Of a DNA stretch of 62,375 bases, positions 1-9,643 are shown piece after piece. The notes under the pieces were generated by a model. It saw nothing but the letters and a program-made list of their open reading frames with translations. It was not told the origin of the DNA and ran no database searches. Source of the DNA: Nitrosomonadales bacterium (GTDB lineage Bacteria; Pseudomonadota; Gammaproteobacteria; Burkholderiales; Methylophilaceae); the NCBI GenBank assembly GCA_028344855.1, contig JAOMCC010000003.1, positions 1-62,375 of the forward strand. Reading direction: 5' to 3'. A program made the translations under genes and the position numbers. How positions within the stretch are numbered: position 1 is the stretch's first letter; each line of letters opens with the position of its first letter.

Positions 1-314
1 GTTACTAAAGGGCAAGTTGCATCAATTGAAATTAGATTTAAATTTTCTGATTCTTTTTTAACTAATTTCGATACGCCATGAGCGCTAAAAATAACATGGC
101 TAGATTGTGGAATTTCTTTTAAGTTTTCAACAAAAATTACACCTTTTTTATTAAGTTCTTTAATGACATATTTGTTATGGACTACTTCATGATGGACATA
201 AATTGGGGCACCATATTTTTCTAATGCCTTTTCAACGATTAAAATTGCTCTTTCTACTCCTGCACAAAATCCTCTTGGATTTGCTAGTGATATATTGATA
301 ATTTCTTTGGACAT
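1..314 (-). CDS. ispH: 4-hydroxy-3-methylbut-2-enyl diphosphate reductase (IspH/LytB), N-terminal part, truncated by window edge
   Basis: Translation of minus strand: [58 protein letters not shown]...; hallmark [13 protein letters not shown]. Confidence 0.93.
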   Translation of the reverse strand, partial: MSKEIINISLANPRGFCAGVERAILIVEKALEKYGAPIYVHHEVVHNKYVIKELNKKGVIFVENLKEIPQSSHVIFSAHGVSKLVKKESENLNLISIDATCPLV

Positions 315-322
315 AATGTAAT

Positions 323-1573
323 CTATGGAAGTAATTGTTCTCCATTAATCAAATCTGCAAATGTATCTTTTTTTCTTATAATAAAAAATTTATCTTTGTC
401 TACCAATATTTCAGATACTTTGGGTCTAGTATTGTAGTTAGAACTCATTGACATTCCATATGCACCAACATCTAAAATAGCTAATAAATTCTTCTCTTCG
501 ACCGATAACGTACGATTTTTACCAAGGAAATCTCCTGTTTCACAAATTGGACCAACAATATCATATTTTTTTCTTCGGGATGGAGATTCAGAAAGGTTTA
601 CTATTTTATGAAAAGCACTATAGAGTGATGGCCTCATTAAGTCGTTCATTGCTGCATCAACAACAACAAAGTTTTTTTCGGTACCATTTTTAATGAACTC
701 TACCGTTGTTAGTAATATTCCTGCATTACCAATTAAGACTCTCCCTGGCTCAAAAATAATTTTTAAACCTGTACCTTTAAGAATTTTTTTAACACTTTTA
801 GCATATTCAGAAATATTAGGGGGCTTCTCTTTGTCATATTGAATACCTATACCTCCTCCAATATCAATATGTTCAATAGATATATCAATTGACTTAAGAT
901 AATTTACTAATGTAAGTAATTTTTTTATTGAATCTTTAAATGGTTTTAACTCTGTAATTTGTGAACCTATATGACAATCAATACCTTGAATATCAATTGA
1001 ATCAAGTTTTTTTGCTATTTTATAAAGTGAAATCGCATTTTTTTCATCAACCCCAAATTTATTTTCTTTAAGTCCAGTTGAAATATAGGGGTGTGTTTTT
1101 GGGTCCACATCAGGATTAACTCTAATTGAAATACGAGCTCTTTTCTTTAATTTTTTTGCTGCGTTATGAATGCGATGAAGTTCTGGCTCAGATTCAACAT
1201 TAAATGTCAGAATATCATATTTAATTGCTAATTCAATATCTTCTAATGATTTTCCAACTCCAGAAAAAACAATTTTTTTGGGGTCACCTTTTGCAGCTAA
1301 TACTCTTTGAAGCTCTCCACCAGAAACAATATCAAAACCTGCCCCATTCTTTGCAAGTAAATTTAAAATAGCTATATTTGGATTTGATTTAACAGCAAAG
1401 CAAATAAGATGATCCATCTCCTTAAATTGATTCTGAAAATTTAAATAATTATCTAAAATTATTTTTTTTGAATATACATATGAAGGAGTATCAAATTTAT
1501 TGGAAATGTCTTCAACAAGAACATTTTCAATGTAGAATTTTTTCCCTTTTAATTTTAAAATAGATGCAGTCAT
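323..1573 (-). CDS. lysA: Diaminopimelate decarboxylase
   Basis: 416 aa; [32 protein letters not shown] motifs of PLP fold-III decarboxylase. Confidence 0.96.
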   Translation of the reverse strand: MTASILKLKGKKFYIENVLVEDISNKFDTPSYVYSKKIILDNYLNFQNQFKEMDHLICFAVKSNPNIAILNLLAKNGAGFDIVSGGELQRVLAAKGDPKKIVFSGVGKSLEDIELAIKYDILTFNVESEPELHRIHNAAKKLKKRARISIRVNPDVDPKTHPYISTGLKENKFGVDEKNAISLYKIAKKLDSIDIQGIDCHIGSQITELKPFKDSIKKLLTLVNYLKSIDISIEHIDIGGGIGIQYDKEKPPNISEYAKSVKKILKGTGLKIIFEPGRVLIGNAGILLTTVEFIKNGTEKNFVVVDAAMNDLMRPSLYSAFHKIVNLSESPSRRKKYDIVGPICETGDFLGKNRTLSVEEKNLLAILDVGAYGMSMSSNYNTRPKVSEILVDKDKFFIIRKKDTFADLINGEQLLP

Positions 1574-1583
1574 TTTGTTTAAA

Positions 1584-1730
1584 TTAAGTTCGTTTGCTTT
1601 CTAAAATTTTTTCTTCTTGTAATTTTGCTTGAGGATACTTCTCTTCTGGAAAATAAAGCGGCCCTTTAGTTCCACAACTATTTAAAAATATTGAGACAGT
1701 TAGTAATACAAATATATAATAAATTTTCAT
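1584..1730 (-). CDS. lptM: Small lipoprotein, LptM/YifL-like
   Basis: 48 aa not in supplied ORF track: MKIYYIFVLLTVSIFLNSCGTKGPLYFPEEKYPQAKLQEEKILESKRT; lipobox plus CGxKGPLYxP; directly upstream of lysA as in other proteobacteria. Confidence 0.8.
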   Translation of the reverse strand: MKIYYIFVLLTVSIFLNSCGTKGPLYFPEEKYPQAKLQEEKILESKRT

Positions 1731-1760
1731 AATTAATTCCTATTTTATCATTAATAAAAA

Positions 1761-2276
1761 TTATTTCTTTGTGTTTAATTGAAGAAGTTTATTTGTTATT
1801 AGGGCATTAACTAAGCCAAAAATAAATGCTGATATTAAAAAAATTGGTAAAAGATAGAAAATTCCATTATGAGGTATTATCCAAATTCTTACGACAATAA
1901 ACTGCCCGAATATATGAGCCAATGAAGCAATTAAGCTAAAAGTTATAAGGCTAAAATGCTTTCGATTTAAATTTTTAAAAATGCTTAGAAAAAACAGACT
2001 AAATAATGATCCACTCAGACTTAAGAAGAAGGTGGGACTTAGAAATGAACCAAGTATTATGCTTGTTACAAATACTCTAATAAGAGATACCCAGACTCCC
2101 ATGTTGAAATCAAATTTAAAAATAGTATATAAAATTATAATATTTGCTATGCCTGGTTTAACGCCAGGTATTGGACTTGGAAAGAAAAATTCGATAAGCG
2201 ATAATGCAATAGCAATAGCAGATAATTTTGCAATCTGATGATCCCTATCTGAAATATTAATAGTTGACAGAGTCAT
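1761..2276 (-). CDS. Gx transporter family membrane protein (heptaprenyl diphosphate synthase component I-like)
   Basis: Hydrophobic 171 aa with PIPGVKPGIANIIILY motif typical of Gx family. Confidence 0.75.
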   Translation of the reverse strand: MTLSTINISDRDHQIAKLSAIAIALSLIEFFFPSPIPGVKPGIANIIILYTIFKFDFNMGVWVSLIRVFVTSIILGSFLSPTFFLSLSGSLFSLFFLSIFKNLNRKHFSLITFSLIASLAHIFGQFIVVRIWIIPHNGIFYLLPIFLISAFIFGLVNALITNKLLQLNTKK

Positions 2277-2646
2277 ATTTCTTTTCTTTTCCTACAATGG
2301 AAATAGATATTTTATTTGGAATACAAATAATTGTTTGATTAGCCTTATTTATCCAGGCTTGATGGATACAATATTTTTTTGAGCAAGGAGAAGATGAAAA
2401 TCTAGCTCGTCCATCATTGATAATTATTTCTGTTGTACCTTTTGAACCATCAATTTTTTTTGAAATTTTTTGGTTAAGAGTATAGGTAGTTAATAGTTTA
2501 TTATTTTTGTAGATTTCAAGATATTCACCTTGTGGAAGATTCCAAAAAAACCCTATACTTACTATAACAAGTATACAAAATAAACTAATCAGTAAGCAAT
2601 CACCTGGCTTAACTACTTTCAATAATTGTAATATTTTTTTTATCAA
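2257..2646 (-). CDS. NusG domain II-containing protein
   Basis: 129 aa, one N-terminal TM, C-terminal CSKKYCIHQAWINKANQTIICIPNKISISI resembling NusG-II (CxxxxCxxxG/W...CLPN). Confidence 0.75.
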   Translation of the reverse strand: MIKKILQLLKVVKPGDCLLISLFCILVIVSIGFFWNLPQGEYLEIYKNNKLLTTYTLNQKISKKIDGSKGTTEIIINDGRARFSSSPCSKKYCIHQAWINKANQTIICIPNKISISIVGKEKKYDSVNY

Positions 2647-3712
2647 TGGTCTCTTCCCAAATAATTTTGTCGTTCATGGATTTACTTATAAAAATTAAAT
2701 TATCATTCATAATAATTATAAAATCATTTATGTTTAATGCTTTTGCAACAGCCATTTTATTTTTTTTATTTGCAATAAAAAGTGGTTTTGAAAAAACATC
2801 AGATTTTACACCTACATTTTCCGAAGGCGGAACTAAAACAGTAGCGGATTGTGAATTACTTGCTGGATAACCTGTTTTTGGATCTATAAGGTGGGAATAT
2901 CTTACATTATCTATTATTATATATCTTTGATAATCACCAGATGTTCCGATAGCCCAACCAGGTTTTAAGTCAATTGTAGCAATCACATTTGGTTTTCTAG
3001 GATGTTGAATTCCAACCTTCCAGTATTTCTCACCATTTTTTCCAAAAGCTAAAATATTTCCGCCAATATTAATCAGTGCATTTTTAATATCATTTTTATT
3101 CAGAATCTTTTTTGCTTGATCTAAGGCATAACCTTTTGCATAGCCACCTAAATCTATTTGAACATTCTTCTTATTACTTTTTAGGATTTTGTCATTGATT
3201 TTTATTGAATTCATAGAAGGTTTTAATAAAACCAATCTTTCGATTTCTTCTTCTTTAGGAATAACCTCTTGATTAAAATCATTTGAATGAAACCCCCATA
3301 GTTTAATGAGTTTACCAATAGCTGGATTGAAATAGTTTTGAGTTTGAGTTTCAAGGTTTTTAGCATCTTTTATAATTGAAATAACTTCCTCATTATCGAT
3401 AGTAATATATTTGCCTTTAAATATTGCATCATTAATATCTGTGATTAAACTTTTTTCCCAAGGATGAAGAAGTTTGTGTAAGCGATGAAATTCATTAAAT
3501 ATCTCTCTGGAAGTTTTTTCAGCCTTAATTTTAGTCTCATTATAAATTTTGATGCCTATAATCGTTCCAAAAATATAATCTTCTTGCTGCTGAATTTTGT
3601 TGTCACTACAGCCGACAAAAAAGACCACTAGAAAATATACAAGAAGGTTATTTAAACGCATTAATAATAAATTCTGCTGTTTTAAAATTTGTTTGCTCTT
3701 CAATTTCGACAA
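2609..3712 (-). CDS. apbE: FAD:protein FMN transferase (ApbE), lipoprotein; true start probably Met at 3661
   Basis: Lipobox (FLVVFFVGCS), IDLGGYAKGYALDQ, NIGGN, HPR, SGDYQRY, HLIDPKTGYP motifs. Confidence 0.92.
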   Translation of the reverse strand: MSKLKSKQILKQQNLLLMRLNNLLVYFLVVFFVGCSDNKIQQQEDYIFGTIIGIKIYNETKIKAEKTSREIFNEFHRLHKLLHPWEKSLITDINDAIFKGKYITIDNEEVISIIKDAKNLETQTQNYFNPAIGKLIKLWGFHSNDFNQEVIPKEEEIERLVLLKPSMNSIKINDKILKSNKKNVQIDLGGYAKGYALDQAKKILNKNDIKNALINIGGNILAFGKNGEKYWKVGIQHPRKPNVIATIDLKPGWAIGTSGDYQRYIIIDNVRYSHLIDPKTGYPASNSQSATVLVPPSENVGVKSDVFSKPLFIANKKNKMAVAKALNINDFIIIMNDNLIFISKSMNDKIIWEETIDKKNITIIESS

Positions 3713-4571
3713 TTCCTGTAGGACTTGTAATATTAATTTCAGTTAAAAAATTACCAATAATATCTAATCCAACAAAATTTAGTTGATTCTCAATTAAATA
3801 TTTTTTTATCTTTTGAACTATTTTTTTATCTATAGAGGTCAATTTTTGTGCTTTTCCGTTACCACCTTTTGCTAAGTTAGCCCTTATTTCACCTTTAGAT
3901 GGAATTCTTACAAGTGAATATGGAATAGCCTTTCCTTTAATAACAATGATTCGTTTATCTCCATTTTTAATTTCAGGGATATATTTTTGAATCATAACTA
4001 CTGTTGAATTATTGTTTGTCGAAGTTTCTAAAATAACATTAATATTTTTATCTTGAGGGGTTAAGAAAAAAATTCCATTGCCTGCCATATCGTCAAGAGG
4101 TTTTAAAATTACTTTCCCTTGTTTTTTTATAAAATGAATTATTTCTTTAGATTTAGCTGAAATAATTGTGGGTGGAATAAGAGATTTAAATTGAAGTATC
4201 GATAATTTCTCATTCTGATTACGAATCGCAGTAGGATTATTGATAATTTCTACATTTAAATTTCTCGTGCGTTCAAGAATAAAAGTCAGATTTAGATAAT
4301 TTTTATCAAAAGGAGGATCCTTCCTAATATAAATTTTTGTAAAATATTGAATTTTATTTTTTGCATTATTTTTTTTTATTATTGATGAATCAATTGCAGA
4401 TATTTTATAAGAATCAACGATTATATTACTGTTTGTATCAATGGATATAGAATGTATTTCTGAGTAATGAACTTCAATGTTTTGTTTAAGACATTCTTTC
4501 ATTAAAGCTATTGAAGTATCTTTATAAAAAGATAGTTTATTTGGGTTATCAATTATAAATAAACATTTCAT
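3648..4571 (-). CDS. gshB: Glutathione synthetase
   Basis: 307 aa ATP-grasp; YIRKDPPFD, KPLDDMAGNGIF, LAKGGNGK motifs. Confidence 0.93.
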   Translation of the reverse strand: MKCLFIIDNPNKLSFYKDTSIALMKECLKQNIEVHYSEIHSISIDTNSNIIVDSYKISAIDSSIIKKNNAKNKIQYFTKIYIRKDPPFDKNYLNLTFILERTRNLNVEIINNPTAIRNQNEKLSILQFKSLIPPTIISAKSKEIIHFIKKQGKVILKPLDDMAGNGIFFLTPQDKNINVILETSTNNNSTVVMIQKYIPEIKNGDKRIIVIKGKAIPYSLVRIPSKGEIRANLAKGGNGKAQKLTSIDKKIVQKIKKYLIENQLNFVGLDIIGNFLTEINITSPTGIVEIEEQTNFKTAEFIINAFK

Positions 4572-4577
4572 AATAGT

Positions 4578-5855
4578 TTAGTTTTGTAACTCTTTAGCTG
4601 CAGCTAGTAATGCTAATCGAGCTATAACACCATATGCATAAAATCTGTTTGCTTTATCATCGCAGGGTCTTCCTTGATCTGGCATAAGGCATGATGTTTC
4701 AAAAGCAACTGGAACAAAATGCATTCCTGGTGAATTTAGATTTTCATCTTTTTCTTTATTTGTGTGTATTCGATAGAATCCGCCAACAACAAAATGATCA
4801 ATCATATAAACAACAGGCTCTGCCACAGCATTTTTTATTGTCTCTTCTGTGTGAATCCCCTCTTGAATAATGACTTCTGTAACTTTTAAACCTTCTTTTA
4901 CAACCGACATTTTCTTTCTCATTTTACGGTTAAGATTTATAACATCTTCACTATTTTTAATGGTCATTATTCCCATCCCGTATGTGCCAGCGTCTGCTTT
5001 TATTACTACATATGGTTCATGATTTATATTGTATTGTGAATATTTTTCTTTTATCTTTAATAAAAGTTTTTCAACCTGTTCAGATAGAGCAATTTCTCCT
5101 TCTCTTTCAAGGAAATTTAAATTCCCTAGTTTTTCAAATAGTGGATTTATTAACCAAGAATCTATTTTTGTAAATTTAGAGAACTCTTCTACTACTTCGT
5201 TATAGTATTTAAAATGTGTAGATTTTCTTCTATTTGGCCATCCAGCAGAAATAGGTGGAATAATATTTTGATCAAGATTTTTAAGTATTTCGGGTATGCC
5301 TCCGGAAAGATCATTATTTAATATGACAGCACAAGGCCTAAAAGTTGTAGAATCCGAATTTTTTATAAATAAACTGTCATTTTCTCTATGGATGGGCTCT
5401 ATTTTAATTTCATGTTTATCATCAATTTTAATTTTTTGTATTTCATTTTCGTTTGGATCAATATTTCCAATCCTAACTTCAAGCCCTGAATTTTTTAAAA
5501 TTTCTGTTAATTCAAAAATATTTTTTAAATAAAATAGGTTTCGTCTATGATTTTCAGGAATAATCAGCACTCGCCAGGCATCAGGACAAACTTTTTCAAT
5601 AGCAACAGAAATAGCTTGAATTGTTAGTGGGGCAAAATCAGGATTTAAGTTATTAAATCCTCCTGGAAAGAGGTTGGTATCTACGGGAGCTAATTTAAAC
5701 CCAGAATTTCTGAGATCAACAGAAGCATAAAATGGTGCATCGTGGTCAAGCCATTGAGTTCTAAACCAATGCTCAATATCACAACTATGGTGAATAATAT
5801 AATTTTCTAAATCAAACAACTCAGAACTTAATTCCGTTTTTAAAATGGGAATCAT
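4578..5855 (-). CDS. gshA: Glutamate--cysteine ligase, proteobacterial type
   Basis: 425 aa; FPGGFNNL, VVIKADAGTYGMGIM; adjacent to gshB. Confidence 0.9.
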   Translation of the reverse strand: MIPILKTELSSELFDLENYIIHHSCDIEHWFRTQWLDHDAPFYASVDLRNSGFKLAPVDTNLFPGGFNNLNPDFAPLTIQAISVAIEKVCPDAWRVLIIPENHRRNLFYLKNIFELTEILKNSGLEVRIGNIDPNENEIQKIKIDDKHEIKIEPIHRENDSLFIKNSDSTTFRPCAVILNNDLSGGIPEILKNLDQNIIPPISAGWPNRRKSTHFKYYNEVVEEFSKFTKIDSWLINPLFEKLGNLNFLEREGEIALSEQVEKLLLKIKEKYSQYNINHEPYVVIKADAGTYGMGIMTIKNSEDVINLNRKMRKKMSVVKEGLKVTEVIIQEGIHTEETIKNAVAEPVVYMIDHFVVGGFYRIHTNKEKDENLNSPGMHFVPVAFETSCLMPDQGRPCDDKANRFYAYGVIARLALLAAAKELQN

Positions 5856-5860
5856 AAAAT

Positions 5861-6799
5861 TTATAATCCTTGGGCTTGTTGATCTGCATGGTAACTGCTT
5901 CTGACCATTGGACCACTTACAACTGATGTAAAGCCTAACTTTTCCGCTTCTTTTTTTAAATTATCGAAATCTATTGGCGAAACATATCTTTCTACAGGGA
6001 GGTGATAAGGAGTAGGTTGCAAATATTGGCCTAATGTCAGCATATCAACATTGTGTTCACGTAAGTTTTTCATTACCTCTAATATTTCTTCATTAGATTC
6101 TCCTAACCCAAGCATTAACCCAGATTTAGTTGGAATAAAAGGCAGCTTTTTCTTAAAATTTTTCAAGAGCAAAAGAGAATGTTCATATCGGGCTCCTGGT
6201 CTCGCTCTCTTGTAAAGTCTTGGAATAGTTTCAAGATTATGATTTAAAACATTTGGAGGTTGTTCAAATAATATATCTAGTGCTTTTTCTATTTTCCCAC
6301 TGCCTCTAAAGTCAGGAACAAGTATTTCTATCTTAATACTATTATTTCTTTTTCTGATTTCTTTTATACACTCTGAAAAGTGGCTAGCCCCTCCATCTTC
6401 TAAATCATCTCTATCTACGCTGGTTATAACAACATATTTTAATTTGAGTTTTGCAATTGTTTGTCCTAATTTTATCGGTTCGTTTTTGTCAGGATTGAGA
6501 GGTATTCCACTTGCAACATCACAAAACGGGCAGCGTCTAGTGCAAATTTCTCCTAAAATCATAAAAGTTGCAGTGCCATGACTATAACATTCAGCGATAT
6601 TAGGACAACTAGCCTCCTCACATACAGTGTTAAGTTGGTTTTCTTTAAGTAATTGGCTTACCTCGTGAAATTTATCACTTCTAGGGAGCTTCATTTTTAT
6701 CCATGAAGGTTTTACCAATTTTTCATTATCATTAATTTGTATTGGCAGCCTTGCTATTTTATCTTTTCCAACTTCCTTAATTTTTATTATTTTGTTCAT
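5861..6799 (-). CDS. lipA: Lipoyl synthase
   Basis: Radical [13 protein letters not shown] and [12 protein letters not shown] cysteine motifs. Confidence 0.97.
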   Translation of the reverse strand: MNKIIKIKEVGKDKIARLPIQINDNEKLVKPSWIKMKLPRSDKFHEVSQLLKENQLNTVCEEASCPNIAECYSHGTATFMILGEICTRRCPFCDVASGIPLNPDKNEPIKLGQTIAKLKLKYVVITSVDRDDLEDGGASHFSECIKEIRKRNNSIKIEILVPDFRGSGKIEKALDILFEQPPNVLNHNLETIPRLYKRARPGARYEHSLLLLKNFKKKLPFIPTKSGLMLGLGESNEEILEVMKNLREHNVDMLTLGQYLQPTPYHLPVERYVSPIDFDNLKKEAEKLGFTSVVSGPMVRSSYHADQQAQGL

Positions 6800-7412
6800 A
6801 GTGATCTTTTAATTTTTTACCAATAATTAATGCAATTTCTTTACCTGATTTTACTACTGAGCTTTTAATACCAAATTCTGATAATTGTGCCATTTTTAAA
6901 CCATTAAAGCCACAAGGATCAATTATTGTAAATGGTTTGGTGTCCATATCAACATTAAAACTTAAACCATGGTATGAATAATTTTTTTTAATTCTTAAGC
7001 CAATAGAGCAGATTTTCTTTTCATCTATATATACTCCTGGCGCTTCTTTTAAAGAATGGGAATTAACACCATTGATTTTTAAGAAGTCAATAATAGAATT
7101 TTCAAGAATTGATACTAATTGTCTTATTGTTAAATTATTTTTTTTTATATTAATAAGTGTATAAATAATTAATTGCCCTGGTCCGTGATAAGTAATTTTA
7201 CCTCCCCTGTCAACAAATAAGTGGGGAATATTTCCTTTAGGGAGCATACTATTCTTTTTATTTACACCGGTAGTAAAAATTGGTTTATGTTCAGTAATCC
7301 AAAGTTCGTCTTTAATTGGTGATTGACCAATAAAGTCTTTCATATTTTGCCAAGTATCAAAGTAATTAGTGCACCCTAGATTCTTGATTGTTATCGGCAT
7401 ATTATAAAACAA
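6777..7412 (-). CDS. lipB: Octanoyltransferase
   Basis: [27 protein letters not shown] motifs; next to lipA. Confidence 0.96.
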   Translation of the reverse strand: MFYNMPITIKNLGCTNYFDTWQNMKDFIGQSPIKDELWITEHKPIFTTGVNKKNSMLPKGNIPHLFVDRGGKITYHGPGQLIIYTLINIKKNNLTIRQLVSILENSIIDFLKINGVNSHSLKEAPGVYIDEKKICSIGLRIKKNYSYHGLSFNVDMDTKPFTIIDPCGFNGLKMAQLSEFGIKSSVVKSGKEIALIIGKKLKDHYEQNNKN

Positions 7413-7674
7413 ATTTTGTCATAGGATTTTTTGATAAAGCTGTGTAAATTCTATCAAGTTGGGACTGTGAAGTGACGTAAACATTGCATGACAAACTTAA
7501 ATATTTTCCCTTGCTGCTCCCTTTCATTTCAATTTTTGAGCTATCAAAATTTAAATCATATTTTTTTATTATAGAAATAATATCATTGGAGAAATTTTTA
7601 TTTGATTCGCCCATAACTTTTATTTCAAAGTCACAAGGAAATTCTATAAGTGATTTTTTTTCTTCTTGGTTCAT
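7402..7674 (-). CDS. YbeD/DUF493 family protein
   Basis: 90 aa; FPCDFEIKVMG...GKYLSLSCNVYVTSQSQLDRIYTALS; conserved position upstream of lipB. Confidence 0.85.
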   Translation of the reverse strand: MNQEEKKSLIEFPCDFEIKVMGESNKNFSNDIISIIKKYDLNFDSSKIEMKGSSKGKYLSLSCNVYVTSQSQLDRIYTALSKNPMTKFVL

Positions 7675-7682
7675 TAAGTATA

Positions 7683-8549
7683 TTATTCTGAAATGATAAA
7701 GCTATTTAATTGAATTTTTTTTGAAATCTCTCTGAGCGCCTTTTCTGCGATTTCTTCATTTTTATATGGCCCAATTGTAATTAGATGTAAAGATTTCTTT
7801 TTTAATTTTTTTATATTCAATGAATTTTTAAATTTAACCTTTGCTAACCTTTGCATTAAATTAGTTGCATTTTGCTCACTTGAAAAAGCTCCAGCTTGAA
7901 TATAAAAATATTTTCCTGAATCTTTAATTGAAGGCTTGAGATTATTTTCTTGGTTTGCTTTTGTCGAAGATGGATTTACCATTTCAACTTTTACTAGCTC
8001 ACTTCCTTTTTCAATAATTTTCAGTCGATGAGCAGCGGCGTATGATAAGTCAATAATTCTTTCATCGATAAAAGGCCCCCTATCATTTATACGAATAATA
8101 ACTGAAAGTTCATTTTTTAAATTTGTTACTTTTACATAGCATGGAAGCGGAAGAGTTTTGTGCGCACCTGTCATTTGGTACATATCATAAGTTTCGCCAA
8201 TCGAGGTTTTTCTTCCATGATATCTTTTACCATACCAAGATGCATAACCTTCTTCAACGAAAGGTATGATTTTTTTCATGGGAATATATTTTTTATTGAA
8301 TGCTATGTATGGGCGATTAGCTCTTTTTGACAGTGCTTCATATTTTGGTTTTGCATTTGGAATCTTATCCAAATTCTGAGGAGGGTTCTCTTCAGGACCA
8401 TCATCTAGGTAATAGCCTCCGGATTTATTTTTTTCTGCAGTTTTTTTTGTATTATTTTTATTTGTTTCTTCATCAAATATAGGTTCATTTGATGCACATC
8501 CAATTAGAAAAAAGTTAATTATTATTAATTTAGATATTTTTGTAATCAT
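7683..8549 (-). CDS. rlpA: Septal ring lytic transglycosylase RlpA family (DPBB + SPOR)
   Basis: Lipoprotein signal; EGYASWYGKRYHGRKTSIGETYDMYQMTGAHKTLPLP; C-terminal SPOR-like region YFYIQAGAFSSEQNA. Confidence 0.93.
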   Translation of the reverse strand: MITKISKLIIINFFLIGCASNEPIFDEETNKNNTKKTAEKNKSGGYYLDDGPEENPPQNLDKIPNAKPKYEALSKRANRPYIAFNKKYIPMKKIIPFVEEGYASWYGKRYHGRKTSIGETYDMYQMTGAHKTLPLPCYVKVTNLKNELSVIIRINDRGPFIDERIIDLSYAAAHRLKIIEKGSELVKVEMVNPSSTKANQENNLKPSIKDSGKYFYIQAGAFSSEQNATNLMQRLAKVKFKNSLNIKKLKKKSLHLITIGPYKNEEIAEKALREISKKIQLNSFIISE

Positions 8550-9643
8550 TAGTTAGCAATTAAAGATTTATGGGAATGTAAGCTCATTATGATACCAACC
8601 ATAGTTAAAGATACAACCATAGATGTTCCACCGTAACTAATAAATGGTAATGGTGCCCCAACAATAGGCAACATTCCAGAAACCATACCAATATTAATGA
8701 AACTAGAAATAAATATTGTAAATACTAAGGCAGCAGTAGTTAATCTTGAAAAGGTATTTTGCATCTTTTGCGCCATGAAAACGCATCTATAAAGTATAAA
8801 AAAATATATGATAAAAATTCCAAAGGTACCAATAAAACCAAATTCTTCTCCATAAACTGAAAAAATAAAATCAGTGGTTGTTTCAGGTAAAAAATTAAGT
8901 TGGGTTTGACTTCCATAAGACCAACCTTTTCCGAAAAAACCACCAGAGCCAATAGCGATTATTGATTGGATACTGTGATAACCTGTTCCCAAAGGATCTC
9001 TTCCAGGATCGATTAAGCTTAAAACTCTGTTTTGTTGATATAAATGTAATGATGACCAAATATATGGTAAAGCAATTAAAAGACCCAAAATGCTGGTTAA
9101 AATAAATTTTAATGGTAGCCCTGCTAAGAATATTATTACTAAACCAGAAAGACTTATTAAAATAGCAGTCCCTAAGTCTGGTTGATAACATATTATTGAA
9201 CATGGAATAATTAAAATAATAAACGCAATTAAATGTGTCTTATAGTTTATTGAATTTTGATATCGATGATAAAGCCAAGCTAACGTTAAAGGAATTGTAA
9301 TTTTTATGATTTCAGAGGGCTGCAAATTAAAAAATAAAATTTTTATCCAACGTTTTGCACCATGACTTTCAAATCCAAAAAAATAAACAGTGGCTAGTAT
9401 AATCAAGCTAAATATATATAGATATGGCGCATAAAAAAGAAAACGTCTTGGATCTATATTACTTAAAAATAATAGTAAAATCATTCCAATTGAGATATTA
9501 ATGATTTGATTTGATAGTAAAAAAATATTTTGTTGAGAAGCGCTAGCTAAAGTGATAAAGCCTAAAGTAATTATAAAAACAACGAGCGACATTAAAATAC
9601 CATCAATATTTTCAAACAATCTAAACAAATTTGATTTAATCAT
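8549..9643 (-). CDS. rodA: Rod shape-determining SEDS glycosyltransferase RodA/MrdB
   Basis: SEDS family: GAKRWI, FQPSEI-like, PDLGTA, PFISYGGTSM. Confidence 0.95.
   Translation of the reverse strand: MIKSNLFRLFENIDGILMSLVVFIITLGFITLASASQQNIFLLSNQIINISIGMILLLFLSNIDPRRFLFYAPYLYIFSLIILATVYFFGFESHGAKRWIKILFFNLQPSEIIKITIPLTLAWLYHRYQNSINYKTHLIAFIILIIPCSIICYQPDLGTAILISLSGLVIIFLAGLPLKFILTSILGLLIALPYIWSSLHLYQQNRVLSLIDPGRDPLGTGYHSIQSIIAIGSGGFFGKGWSYGSQTQLNFLPETTTDFIFSVYGEEFGFIGTFGIFIIYFFILYRCVFMAQKMQNTFSRLTTAALVFTIFISSFINIGMVSGMLPIVGAPLPFISYGGTSMVVSLTMVGIIMSLHSHKSLIAN

Noticed and set aside
1981-2238. 85-aa plus-strand ORF opposite the Gx transporter gene
   Set aside because: Antisense shadow ORF of a clear coding gene; no recognisable domain or RBS.
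8740-9203. Two minus-strand ORFs (8740-8952, 8895-9203) in alternate frames inside rodA
   Set aside because: rodA is intact full length in its own frame; these are out-of-frame shadows with non-protein-like composition.
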